The notes under the pieces: model-generated
Database searches by the model: none
Told to the model about the DNA's origin: nothing
The model's input: the letters and a program-made list of their open reading frames with translations, nothing else
Part shown: positions 10,321 to 21,492 of the stretch, one piece after another
Position numbering within the stretch: position 1 is the stretch's first letter
Layout of the letters: every line of letters starts with the position of its first letter
Position numbers and translations under genes: made by a program
DNA from: Glossina fuscipes
Lineage: Eukaryota; Arthropoda; Insecta; Diptera; Glossinidae
Direction: 5' to 3'
NCBI RefSeq assembly: GCF_014805625.2
Contig: NW_023998414.1
Coordinates: 29,501,772 to 29,565,771, forward strand
DNA: 64,000 nucleotides

Positions 10321-11004
10321 TCGACAAGCTTTTACGCGCGAGTATTTGCAGCAAATTTGAAATTTCTTTTAAACCGACATAAATACGTGACATTGGGTAA
10401 CCGATAAAAGCGAACGTTGTAGTCCAATTGTCACATGCCTTACTAAAATGTCAAAAAATATCTGATACATATATGGGACGTCGGGCTGTAGCAAGAATTG
10501 CTTATACCATATATGCCATATATATGACGGTAGATAACGAACAAATTAAGTAAAGGAAAAATCCAGTAGCACATAATGTCCCATAAGTAGTTTACTAACT
10601 CTTTCTAACCGTAGAAAGGCGATTGATTTATTCAAATTTTTATTCACTAAGGGATACTTTCATATTTTTGGGTTATGAAAAACCTTAAGCTAATCACAAA
10701 AATTGTCTATAAGTTTTCAGTTTTGCATTTTCATTTGAACGTGTGTTATTTGTTTTAAAAGTAAATTGTTTTTAATCCAAAAAGATATTAACAGTTTTAA
10801 ACGTTTAAAAACTTCCATCAAATTCTGATATAATTCGCTCTCTTGGTGACTATTGTACTTAACAAGTATTCAGTATTTGAACGTAAGGTTTATGAATTTA
10901 TTTATAAATCTGTAAAGCTTGTTCGGTCTGCCTTAATATTAATGCGAAAAGTTAATGGAACTTGAATCATGTTTATAATGAAAAAAAAAAAACAAAAAAA
11001 AAAA
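10321..11004. other. Intergenic; no gene seen
   Basis: AT-rich, without an open frame of note. It ends in an A-rich run (10979-11004) that directly precedes the next dispersed repeat. Confidence 0.45.
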
Positions 11005-12029
11005 CAAGCAAAAGCCGTAAAATACCCTACGCCACTCCGCCTGGTATAGTATTTCATTTATTTTTCTAACAAAATGTCACAAAAAACCATTTCTTGCTAT
11101 CATCTAAAGGCATGCTTTTCTAGGGACATCTTATACAAGAAGTGGTCCACTATGTGTAATACCCTGGTGTAAATATAATATTTTTAATTTTCTTCTCAAG
11201 GATCTTATAATAAGAGTAGGAAGATGAAGAGAGAAGAAGAAGAATATTTTTCTTTCCTTTTTGGTCATAAAATAATTCGAATAATGATGACATTATTAAG
11301 AGACCAAAAATTAGATTTTTTTGTCTTTCATTTGTTGATTTTTTTGTAACATTCTTAACTGAGACGGGGTCCAAGCAATAGACGCAATATGGTCTACATA
11401 GTTAGGCGCAGTTAATTTTTATAATGATGGATGTTGAAACTATTCGGCCATCCGATCCAAAGTTTGAGCTTCAATTTACTATTTGAAGCTTGCAATCTTT
11501 GTAAAATAGATTGTTATACTATTATATATCAAATCCATATTTTACAAGACTCGTCCTTGATATAAAACATGTTTGTGTACCAAACCTCGTCAAAATATTT
11601 ACAATATTTTAACTTACAGATTGACTAGAAGATTACATGAACAAGCATCTTAAATCGGTCCATAAAACGGTACTAAATCGATCGATATTTAACTATGTGA
11701 GTTTATCTCAAGTTACATATATCATACACAATAAGGGATAAAACGAAATCACGTTTATTGAGTGATGGATTAAAGACCTTCACTTGATACATATCAACGG
11801 TACATAAAGGTAACTAGAATTGATTATGCGTTTCGCAATTGTTATCGCTGAGATAAGTAAGTATGTGTGGGAATAGATTTTTAAAAAACTCTTCCCATAA
11901 AGCTAACTTGATGCAATCGTTTCACCTAATATGTGCACGCATCTGAAACATGCTACATAGTGCTTTGAACAGTTACTATGTTACATATTTTTCGTAGATT
12001 TTATGAGCCACTCCCTGTAGTGGATATAG
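11005..12029 (+). repeat. Dispersed fly repeat, copy 3
   Basis: It starts CAAGCAAAAGCCG after a long A-rich run, followed by ATACCCTACGCCACTCC. Later blocks include TTGTGTACCAAACCTCGTC and ACTAAATCGATCGATATT. It ends with the stem-loop CCACTCCCTGTAGTGG (12008-12023) and TATAGAATATA. Blocks and order fit the other copies, though similarity is low in the middle and the ends are approximate. Confidence 0.5.
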
Positions 12030-13911
12030 AATATATAAAATTTTAAATTATATATAAACATATTTAAATTAAATGTGGAAGTCACAGATCGCTCACATTT
12101 TAATTGAAATCGTTCACGAAATATGCTTGAAATTCCGACATCACTCCTTTATGCACCGCAATGGAAAATTTATATATACACATATGTTAACTTTTCGTTT
12201 GCAAGATTGGCAACTAAAAACTATGCATTTACTGTAATGTGCTTTCGCTATTCTCTTCTGTTAATTTGCTCATCAATTTTCCGACGATTTTTGGAAAGTG
12301 TATCCGTTCGCCTTCCCGTAATCGTTCACCTTCCAGTAATAATCGTGTCCTCTCCGAATTTGTTTGTCTCTCCACTGATTTTGCCTACCCGTTAAGTCTT
12401 CTTAGCACTCCGTATAAGTTTCCTTAAATCCATATGTCCATCTCGTTTTCTCGTGTCTGTCTGTTCGTTCGGCTGTCCGTTTGTCTTTGTCTTTATTTTT
12501 ATGTGTACTCCTGTTAAGCGGTTCTTCATCAACGTCGTCTTCATGCACCATTTCAAAGCCCAAACTGAAAATGCTGCCTATCGATTCATATGCAAATGAT
12601 AAATATGAAATCTTCGGACCCAAGTGAATATAGTTCGCTTACTTGTTAAAAGTATTTGTTTGAAATGTCGCAAAAACATCTTGAGATCACATTTTGTCGC
12701 CTATTTCTACATTTATTCTATAATCTATATATACTTAACAACTTTTGCATACACAATGTTGTGGAACATACGAACTTTTTTACATACACATATTGTGAAC
12801 ATATAATGTAACATAAAATATTAAAATAAAAAGCAAGTAAGAGAAGTTTGCATTTGATTTGGATACACCTTTAACTTTATTAAATTTATAAAAATTGCTT
12901 TATGGAGCAAATGAATTTGCTTTAATTGTCAATATGTCAGCAGGACCTGAAAGAAATGATTTGTGCAAATTTTAAGTATCTTTTCATATGTGTCAAGTTC
13001 AATGACAAAAGAAATTGCAAAACTGGTTTTTTTGTATTGTATAACGAGTTTCGAGTTTGTTACTACCGCGAGCACATTGCACTCTTTAAGTCTAGTTTAT
13101 ACTAAGCATCTAAGTATACGTAGAATATATATTTATTTCGATCTCTTTTTAGCCTTAAAAATCGCGGCAAGAGTCGCGCGACATAATGCGGAAGAACAGG
13201 CGACCAGCATTGCTTTATGTAGTGTCCAAAGCTAATCAAAAGGTTAGCATTTACATAAGTGTCCACGTATTATGCTCTTACTATGCAATCCAATCAAGAG
13301 ATAATTCTTAATTCATATGCAATTACATCGATTTACAAAACTGAATCAAGTCATTTGTATGTATCTCCCTGATTAAGCTGATTATGTTTTGAAGTAACTG
13401 ATATATCTTATAATCACCAATATATAATATAAAAGATGTGCGTGTATTTTGTGTCGAAAACCCCAAAAATCGTTTTGAATAAATCAATAAAGAGACCTGT
13501 TTGTTTATTGAAATATTCATTAGAAGAATGTAAATGAGTTATATACAAAAAATCCAGTAGCAAATATTTAAATGTTATTTAAATCGAACTTTAGGGCCTT
13601 ATTCATTATTAATATTAATATTCTTAGTATTGATCTCATAATTATTACTATTATTAGTATTATTATTATTATTAGATGGTAAAAGAAGAGTTTAATCTAT
13701 ATAATGAAAGTGATTCTTATCGTATGCTAGCATTATCTATTAATCTTTCGCAATGGTATTATGTATCTCATCACAAACCAAATGTTAGAGGTATACATGC
13801 TTCGGATTCGACTTTCGCATTATAAAATCTTTATTTTTGTTATTCTTTAAGACTCCTCCATGTAGAAATAAATAATAATAAGTGATCTCGTTTTATTTAT
13901 TTTCAAATTTC
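12030..13911. other. Region upstream of gene B; no gene seen
   Basis: AT-rich. Frames at 12123-12427 and 12402-12623 lie in a mildly CT-rich stretch that contains TCTGTCTGTTCG and TGTCCGTTTGTC, probably another decayed piece of the dispersed repeat. A run of TTATTATTA-type triplets lies near 13640-13680. Distal control sites for gene B may be here but cannot be pinpointed. Confidence 0.4.
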
Positions 13912-13918
13912 TATAAAA
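13912..13918 (+). promoter_or_regulatory. TATA box of gene B
   Basis: TATAAAA is 46 bp before the first ATG. The A at 13942 in AACATTT lies 30 bp downstream in an initiator-like context, giving a predicted leader of about 16 nt. Gene A has the same compact promoter spacing. A second TATAAAA at about 13823 is less well placed. Confidence 0.6.
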
Positions 13919-13957
13919 ACAAATTTCTTCTTGAGCTAAACATTTAGACAGTCGTTA

Positions 13958-15562
13958 ATGATGAAAAGCTTTACTTTGTTGGCTTTCTTGGCTCTCTTCT
14001 TGACGCTGGGTATTATTTAGCGGATGAATTAATTAGAAAGTACATTTATTAAGTTTCTCGTTTCAGTTAATGGGCATGGCCTTGGCGGCGGGTTGCAATT
14101 CGATTTAGGTTTTAACCATGGCAATCACCATCACGACAGGGTAAGCCAGGATGAAGGTTATGATCATGACTACAGCCATAACCATGATCATCATCATGGC
14201 CACCATAATTTCCATGCTCATGAACATGATTCTAATCATCATCACGGCCACGATGATAGTTATAATCGTGATGATGAACACCGTCATGGGCACGGGCGTC
14301 GGCATGGGTATGCGCATGGGCATGGACATGGACACGGTCATGGCCATGGCCATGAACACGGCCATGGTTACGGTCATAGTCATAAGCACGACCACAAGCA
14401 TAGTAACAGCTACGGATACGAGCATGAAAATGGTTACGACCACCATCACGATTATGATCATGGTTATGATAACAGCCACGATCATGAACGTTCTTACAAA
14501 CAGGGTTACGGTCATGATCAAAGTTATAGCCAGCATCACGGCCATAATCATCGATCCCATCTTGATAATTCCGAATCACTTCATGGAGAAACGAGTAGTG
14601 GCTCTGTTGGACAATTTAATACTGCCTACGGATCTTCTTCGGCCACTGCTGGGGCAACTAGTGCTGGGGGAGCTAGTAGTAACTCATTTAGCTCTAGTTC
14701 CGGTCATCAAAGTGCTGCTCATGGATCTTCGGCTGCCGTTGCCAGCGCTGCCAGTAGTACTTTTAGTGGCTCCTCAAATGTGAACCTCGGACAATCGAAT
14801 TTTGGTCAGCAATCTTCTTCGGCAGCTGCTAATGCTGCTAGTGGATCTTATCAAAGCGAAGGTGTACCATTTGGAGGAGCTTCCGGCCATCACAGTGCCG
14901 CACATAGTACTTCAGCTCACGCCCTTTCAAGTGGAGCCGACAGTTCTTTTAAAGAAAGGGAAAACTCTGGATTTGGTCACCAATCAAGCTTAGCAGCGGC
15001 TCATGCCTCTAGTGAAGCTAGTAACACAAACGTCGTCGGGCATCACGATGTCTCTCATGCGGTGTCTAGTGCTTCGTCATCGTCAAATTTTGGCTTTGAT
15101 TCTAGTGGTGGATCTTCTTCAGGAGGTGCTGCTCTTGGTGGTGGTGAACACTCAGGCCATGCCCACCAATTCTCTGCGGCCGGTGCACAGGCATCCCGAG
15201 ACAATTTTGGATCAGGAGCTTACGGACGTAAAGGAGCTACTTACAGCTCCTCCTCCTCCTCCTCCTCCTCCTCCTCTGTTGCAAGTGCTTCCAACGCCGC
15301 AAGCGGCCAAAGTGGGGATTTCGTTAAGAAATTAGGAGTTGGTAATTTTGGACAAGAATTATCTACGAACCATGCTCATGCATCTAGTCAATCTTATGCA
15401 ACTGACAATAGTAATATTGGAGTTGGCAGAGATTCTGCCAGCGCCCATGCAGCCAGTGCTACCAGTCAATTCCATCAAAGCAATGCTATACCGTATGGTT
15501 TGGGCATAGGCGGTGGATCCGGTCTAGGTCTTGGTCTGAATTTAGGCTTTCTAAGCCCGTAA
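13958..15562 (+). CDS. Gene B: secreted His-rich and Ser/Ala-rich repeat protein
   Basis: Exons 13958-14009 and 14067-15562 give 515 residues. Two adjacent ATGs (13958, 13961) could start; the first is used here. Residues 1-20, KSFTLLAFLALFLTL then VNG, form a clean signal peptide. Residues 35-183 contain about 50 His, mostly as HG, HD and HH pairs with a run of seven HG-type repeats, plus Asp, Tyr and Asn. The rest is Ser/Ala/Gly-rich, with recurring motifs such as FGQQSSSAAANAAS and FGHQSSLAAAHASS. A poly-Ser tract lies near residues 411-422. Both ends are Gly/Leu/Phe-rich (GLGGGLQFDLGF and SGLGLGLNLGFLSP). No Cys was seen. Known His-rich extracellular proteins bind Zn or Cu or harden cuticle and silk; a metal-binding structural matrix role is inferred. 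Long open frames overlap in other phases and on the minus strand because of the CAT/GAT repetition; they are shadows. Confidence 0.85.
14010..14066 (+). other. Intron of gene B (57 bp, phase 1)
   Basis: The donor is G|GTATTA at 14010 and the acceptor TTTCTCGTTTCAG ends at 14066. Joining restores a Val codon (G plus TT) and keeps the signal peptide in frame with the His-rich exon. The phase and position match the gene A intron. Confidence 0.85.
15246..15278 (+). repeat. In-frame (TCC)n coding microsatellite
   Basis: About eleven TCC/TCT codons in gene B code for the poly-Ser tract. Pure triplet repeats change length easily, so the protein probably varies in length between individuals. Confidence 0.85.
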
Positions 15563-15626
15563 CTTTATTATTAAATTTAATGTTTCTTTTTTTTAATTAA
15601 TATTCCTTTGGTATATATTGGAGCGG

Positions 15627-15632
15627 AATAAA
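15627..15632 (+). terminator. Poly(A) signal of gene B
   Basis: AATAAA is 65 bp after the stop codon at 15562, followed by an A run. Another AATAAA lies near 15679. The first would give a 3' UTR of about 80 nt. Confidence 0.6.
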
Positions 15633-17533
15633 AAAAAACGGAGGAAACCCAATTATAAAAAGCAGTTCGATCAATTCAATAAAAAATTTAATAGAAACAC
15701 AATAAAAACAAGTTGTCTCTCTAAAGTGTTACAAGAAAAACCGGATGCTTGTATAAGTTTACATATAGTGCATAAGTTGGTTAGTTTTTTTTTTTTATTT
15801 TTTATTTTTTGTTTACTATTAAGGATGTGGACGTATTATTGAAGGCATTCTGTTAGTAACTTCCAGAAGTATGCAAAAAACATATATGTTTTGAAGTGAA
15901 CGAATATATTAATTGAGTGAAGCATCTTAATCCGCCCATTTTCCACTCTTGCACACATACCACTCTGCCACAACAACAACAGCAACAATTCTGATAGAAA
16001 GCCGAGATTAAACAAGGATTTGACCCGCCCACAAGTATAGTTATAACCGTCACAAAATGAAATTACGTTAAACAGTAACCGCACACTACAATACCAATCA
16101 TCTCAGAATGGAATGAAATATCAATTTGGCCTTTTAATCATGGTTCTATTTGAGCCGTTTAAAAATTGACCAAACCTAGGAACTAGATTGGCCAGTGGAA
16201 AAGCCCGAGTAGGCTAAGATGTGTTGGGTATCCGGAATTCGCTTTAAGGCAATTGCATCTGACAGAGTAATGTTATGATTTTTTTTTTATTTGATTCTGT
16301 TTTCAACATGATGACCGGAAGCGGATGTTTACTATGGGTAATTTTACTCTTTATGGACTATAAAGGGACTTGCAATAATATAATTGCTTGCTTGTTTACT
16401 ATGTGTTCATCATTACTGGACTAGCTACTTTATCAATTTTTTTTTTTTACAAATATTTACATAACGCAAAACTTTAATGTTAAAAGCTACCTTTTTTTTT
16501 TTTTGATTAATGTGGCGCAAACAGGGAAAAAATTAAAAGTAGAGACACTTAAGAGGAAGAAGAAGAAGAAGTCTACGCTGATGACAGTAAGAAAAACTTT
16601 TCAAAAATATAAGATAAGGCAAAATTAGGAAAGAAATTAAGGGATAACAATGCGTCTATACCTAATTCTATTGTCAGAGATAACGAACGCACTTTTACCA
16701 TAAATATGGAGAGTTCGTATATTGAGTGAAAGCTGAACTTTGTATGGACGTTTTAAGAGAATATCCTTTGGGCTCTACAAAGTATTCATAATTTGGATCA
16801 TAGATGAAACACAGTAAAGAAAAGAAAAGCCATTACAATGCAAGCTTACAAAAATTTTTCCGAGCGACTGAAACGGAAGTATGTTTTGAAAGCAGGAGGG
16901 AACTAAGTTGAGTTGACGGAGAGGTAGAAGGAAGTCTTTGCGCATCCTGGCGCTAATTCCAATTGACCCGTCACCATTCATATTGACCGGCAGGTTACGG
17001 CTACTGCTACCAGCCTATAACCACAATATTCACCAAAAGACTGCTTCGCTATACTTTATGATATTTGACAAAGTGTTCCATTCAATATTTAGTCGATTTT
17101 CTCAACGATTATGCACAGATTTAATATATGTATTTGTTAAAATTTTTCATATTTACTGCAAATATAAATTTATTTAAGTCTTTGAAAACATGTTTTTTTT
17201 TTAACAAAAAATCATTTTATCTTTAGCTTATATGAGTTTCAATTGAACGGAAAAAAACTTTTCATTACATATGGTAAATATATATGAAAGAAAAAAAGAA
17301 AAATTAAAATACTTATATTTTATATGCTTTTGATAAAAAGTATAGTAAATAAAATTAATAGAAACACTAAAAACTTTACTGACACATCAACTTTTTTACA
17401 TACCTGTTATATATTGTATAACATATTTTTTGTATTGTTTAAAATAAACCATAGAAAAAAGCACATACAAAACATTTGCTTTTGTCTTTTGAACTTGTTT
17501 ACCATATCATATGCAATTTAAAAAAAAAAAAAT
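15633..17533. other. Intergenic; no gene seen
   Basis: Contains T runs (15786-15797, 16439-16449, 16491-16504), a GAAGAAGAAGAA stretch near 16556-16571, and an A run at 17520-17532 just before the next dispersed repeat. Frames at 15836-16084 and 16775-17177 resemble nothing known. Confidence 0.45.
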
Positions 17534-18446
17534 CAAGTAAGAACATTATAATCGGACGAGAACGGCCCTCAAATACCCTCCGATACCTTTCTCAGTGCAC
17601 TTGTTCGCTCGTTTTGGTGATAATACAATAAAAATTGCATATTGTTTTCATGCAAAGGCAAAGTTCGCATGCAACGCCACGAATTGGAGGACGGCCAAAA
17701 CATCATATGACGTGATCGAAATTTAGGAAACTTAATTTACTTCCAAAGAATTTTATTATTTTTTAGTTTTCGTCATAGAAAACTAGAAATTATAGTTTCT
17801 CTCCATATAAGGACTTGGTGTTCATGACAATACCTATACGAGTTTGGGTCTCAAAAAGAGACTTAGTGATCAAAATTCCCCACTGCCAATTTTTTAGGCT
17901 AATTTGCTACTATGAACCAATTTTCATGATAAAATATTAAAAACTTGAAGCTTATTCTGAAGGACCTACTATCCATGAGAAATTTTACATAGAGTGGGAT
18001 CCAAGAAACAGGCCCATAGCGTCCAAATTTGGTCCCCATAATTTTTAAGTGAAATTGTTAACGTGAAGAAATTTTCATCGTAAAACGTTCAGAAATTTTC
18101 GGATATAAAAGTTTACATATCTTGAGAGTCCTTATAGGGTAGTATCCAAAAAATAGGTCTTTTTCAATATACTATCACGAACCAATTTTCGCGATAAAAT
18201 TTTAAAATTTATGCTTTTTTACCAAACATAGATTCCGGTTTCGTAAAAATAGTACTATAGGAGGGAGTTGAAAAACCGGGTCCAACCAAACTAAGTTTTT
18301 CATACTAACTTAGATCCATTCAGAAAATGATTCGGAATCGATCGATATAACAGAAGGTGTCCCTATCTTACACCCTTCTGGGTGTTACATATAGCCGCAC
18401 AAACTTAACAGACGCGATACCACAAGGGGTAAAAGGGTATAAAAAG
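17534..18446 (+). repeat. Dispersed fly repeat, copy 4 (left arm of inverted pair)
   Basis: It begins TCAAGTAAG after an A run, then AATACCCTCCGATACC. It ends CTTCTGGGTGTTACATATAG, CGCACAAACTTAACAG, then ACAAGGGGTAAAAGGGTATA. From 17698 to 18303 it is an imperfect reverse complement of about 19122-19672, with shared landmarks such as AAACTTAATTTACTTC, CATAGAAAACTAGAA and CCTTATAGGGTAGTATC. Relative to its partner it lacks an internal segment after 18303. Confidence 0.75.
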
Positions 18447-18819
18447 AAAAAATAGCAATATTTGCTCGTTTCCATATTTGCTGTTCGGCAAAACAACAAC
18501 AATGGCTAGCATTACCTTTTGTTTTTATTTTCTCATTCCTTTTATAAGTACCAAGGGAAAATCTGGTACGAGGTTGGATTATTTAGTTTGCGCCATTATA
18601 TATTCTTCAAGGATAAAATCTCAAAAATGAACTCGAGCATATTCGGAAACTAGACCAATAAATCACTGGTAATTTTCGAAGATTTCAGGATAGCCCATCT
18701 GCCTTCAATCCACACCTTGCTTTTGCTTGCAAGAAATCGCATTTAAACCTGTGCATTTACTACTTTTTATATATACGGTAATTATAGGTTATATTTTACT
18801 CATGACACAATTAATGAAA
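18447..18819. other. Spacer between the convergent repeat copies
   Basis: About 370 bp of ordinary AT-rich DNA separating the 3' ends of two oppositely oriented copies. No open frame or motif of note was seen. Confidence 0.5.
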
Positions 18820-19829
18820 AGAAAGGAAGAATTATTTTCTGAATTGATCTAAGCTTATCTCTTCTTCTCGTACCTGTCCATTAATTCTTGTGTTCAATTT
18901 ACAGGTCGTAGTTTGTGAATTCTTTAGATGAAATGTGATAAGCTAACATGTTTTGGCCCCAAAAATGAACGCTATTGAATATGGCTTCAATCGGTTCTCT
19001 TTTTCGACCACTCCCCATATAATGCCTAAGTTTAAAAAGTCGTTATATGAAAAAGAAGTGCAATTTTCAAAATTTTTCGACAAAAATAATTTTATAATAA
19101 TATTTTGACATTTTAAATTGGCATGAAAAGTTCGTCCAATCGGGGCAATTTTTTGAATCTGCTTTCATATAACCGTTCCTACGAAAACGGAGTCTTCGTA
19201 TGGTTTAGAAGGTTACATTTTTAATATTTTATCATGACAATTGGTCCATATTAGTAAATTGAAAAAGAAATTAACCTTATCGACTCTGGACTACGCTGAT
19301 CTATTTTTTTGATACTACCCTATAAGGATTTTCAGATTTAAATTTACGCCTTTATATAAAAAAAAGGTCTAAATCTTTTAAGATGAAAATTTCTTTTTTG
19401 ACATAAAAATTAAGTGAACCATATTTGGACCACATGGGTCTATTTCTTGGACCCCACTCCTTGTAAAATTACTTATGGATAGTAAGCCCCAGGAACTTTG
19501 GATCACAGAAGTCTATTTTTTGACCCTCAAATATGTAAAGATTATGATGAAAAGCAAGCCTATGGAGAGAAATTATAACTTCTAGTTTTCTATGACCGCA
19601 ACTGAAAATTAATAATAAAATTTTTGAGAAGTAAATTAAGTTTGCTAAATTTGAATCGTCCCATGTAATGTAAGGTGTGGACATTCTTCAGTCCGGGGAA
19701 TTCTATGAAAAGTACGCCCTTGTATGAAAATAAGGTGTAATTTTTTGAACTGTTATAAATAAAATGAATGAACAGCTGTGCACACAGGCACAGGGGTGTA
19801 GGGTAACAAATGTTCGGCCTTACCTTGGC
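18820..19829 (-). repeat. Dispersed fly repeat, copy 5 (right arm of inverted pair)
   Basis: Read on the minus strand it begins CCAAGGTAAGGCCGAACATT and TTACCCTACACCC, then follows copy 4 block by block to the CTTAGATCAATTCAGAAAAT stretch shared with 18310-18330. It keeps a middle segment, AACCGATTGAAGCCATATTC, that copy 4 lacks and that the copy near 31.1 kb also has. The frame at 19469-19684 lies inside it and is not a gene. Confidence 0.75.
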
Positions 19830-20858
19830 ACTAATGTTCCTACCTGTTTATATATACTATTATTTCTATGCATTCTTGTGCAATCTACAAATACGGTATA
19901 TAATATTTAAGTTAGATAGTAGGGTATTTTTATGATTTTGACAAACGAGCAGATGATCATAATCAAATGAAAATCGTGAATACGTAGTGTTGATTTTGCC
20001 ATCGATTCCTATGCCTTATATTTGCAGAACACATGTATGTTGTGTAAAAAATACTTTGAAACATTTTGATATCGCGTTTCAGTTAGTATTTATATTTTGA
20101 GTATAAGCTGATGGGTTCAAGTTGCAGAATTTAATTGTCTGACCTCGTAACACTTACTTATGGTCAAGAGACAATGTTAAGTTTGTCAATTTTTGGTAGG
20201 AGTCTTACAATAATTTCATATCAGATTTAAAATATATATTATGTTTATACATATATATAAATATATATTTAATAAAAAAGGAAAAGATAATTCTCTTAAA
20301 AAGTTGCGGTCGGTCAAAATGCACCGTAAAAACACGTTTACTATATGACAAGGAATCTGATTTTAAGCGGATTATATGGGAATTCCATGTCCATTCGTTT
20401 TCGTATGGTCCTTTAAAATTCCATTTCTATCAAAAGCTATTACTGTTATTCGAGGTAATGTAATAATGCACCAAATAGTTTTCAACTTTCAATCATGTAA
20501 ACCTTAGTAAAAGTTATAGGTAAAGAAAGAAATAAAACTCTGTTCATCTTTCGAAAACAATATTAAGGAAAATTTTATTTTGTGCACATAAACAATTTAG
20601 TAAAAAACAATAATGCTTAGTGAATAAGACCAGTTTGGCCAATCGGTTACTTCCCGGAGGGACACTATCGGATCGCATAAAAGTTCACAAAGCCATATAA
20701 ATCCACGAAATATAAAATGAGCTCACCATAAAACTTCATACATTTCGCATTAAAGGAGATATAATAGAAAGACATATATTGAAAAAAAAAAAAAAAAAAA
20801 TTTTACGAAAAAGCGAAACATATTCAACGTTTTACAATTAACAAAAATTATCAAATCA
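19830..20858. other. Intergenic; no gene seen
   Basis: AT-rich, with a TATATA-rich patch near 20230-20275 and an A run at 20782-20800. No coding or RNA feature was recognised. Confidence 0.45.
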
Positions 20859-21492
20859 GATGAAAGAGATGGAAGGATAAGAGATGAAAAATGAAAAGAC
20901 ACAAGGAAATTGGACAGATCGAGCAATATAATGGTGGGAGGATTAAAGGGGGAGAAAAGTAGAAGAGCGGTGACATCGAGAAAGATAGACGAAAGGGAAT
21001 TCAAGAATAGAAGAATAGAAATAGAAGACGATAAAAAGATAAGAAGAGAGAAAGATAGGAAGATAGGGAGATAAGAAGATAAAAATATTATAAAAAATTT
21101 CAAGAAAATGAAGACCTCGGGAAAGACGAACTAAAGGAAATACAGAACTATACAAAGGAAGAGAAGCAAATAGAATGGATACGATAAGATAAAAAGATAA
21201 CAAGATATTGGCATCAAAAGTAGTGCCCAACTCTTATCCGGTAATAAAAATTTTTAAAAAAGTGTAAATAAAATCCTCGCTAAAAGTAAAATTAGAGAAA
21301 AATATGGAGATAGAGAGATTGAGAAGAAGAAAGAGGAGAAGGAGGAGGAGGAGGAGAGAGAAGGAGGGAGAACCATACATCGTAAGGTGGGAAGCGATAG
21401 CATGAGGGAATAAGAGAGTGAAGAAGAGAGTACAAAAGAGACGAAGAAAAAGGAAAGAGAAAGAGAGAGAGACAGAGAGAGAGAGAGAAATA
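20859..21492 (+). repeat. Long purine-rich strand with GATA/GAAGATA and GAGA units
   Basis: The + strand is overwhelmingly A and G for about 630 bp, apart from a break near 21215-21290. The left part is rich in AAGATA, AGATAG and GAAGATA units; the right part grades into GGAGGAGGAGG and AGAGAGAGAG. The minus-strand frames across it (Leu/Ser/Phe-rich) come from the composition. Such tracts can form triplex DNA and offer GATA-factor and GAGA-factor sites; function here is not shown. Confidence 0.75.
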
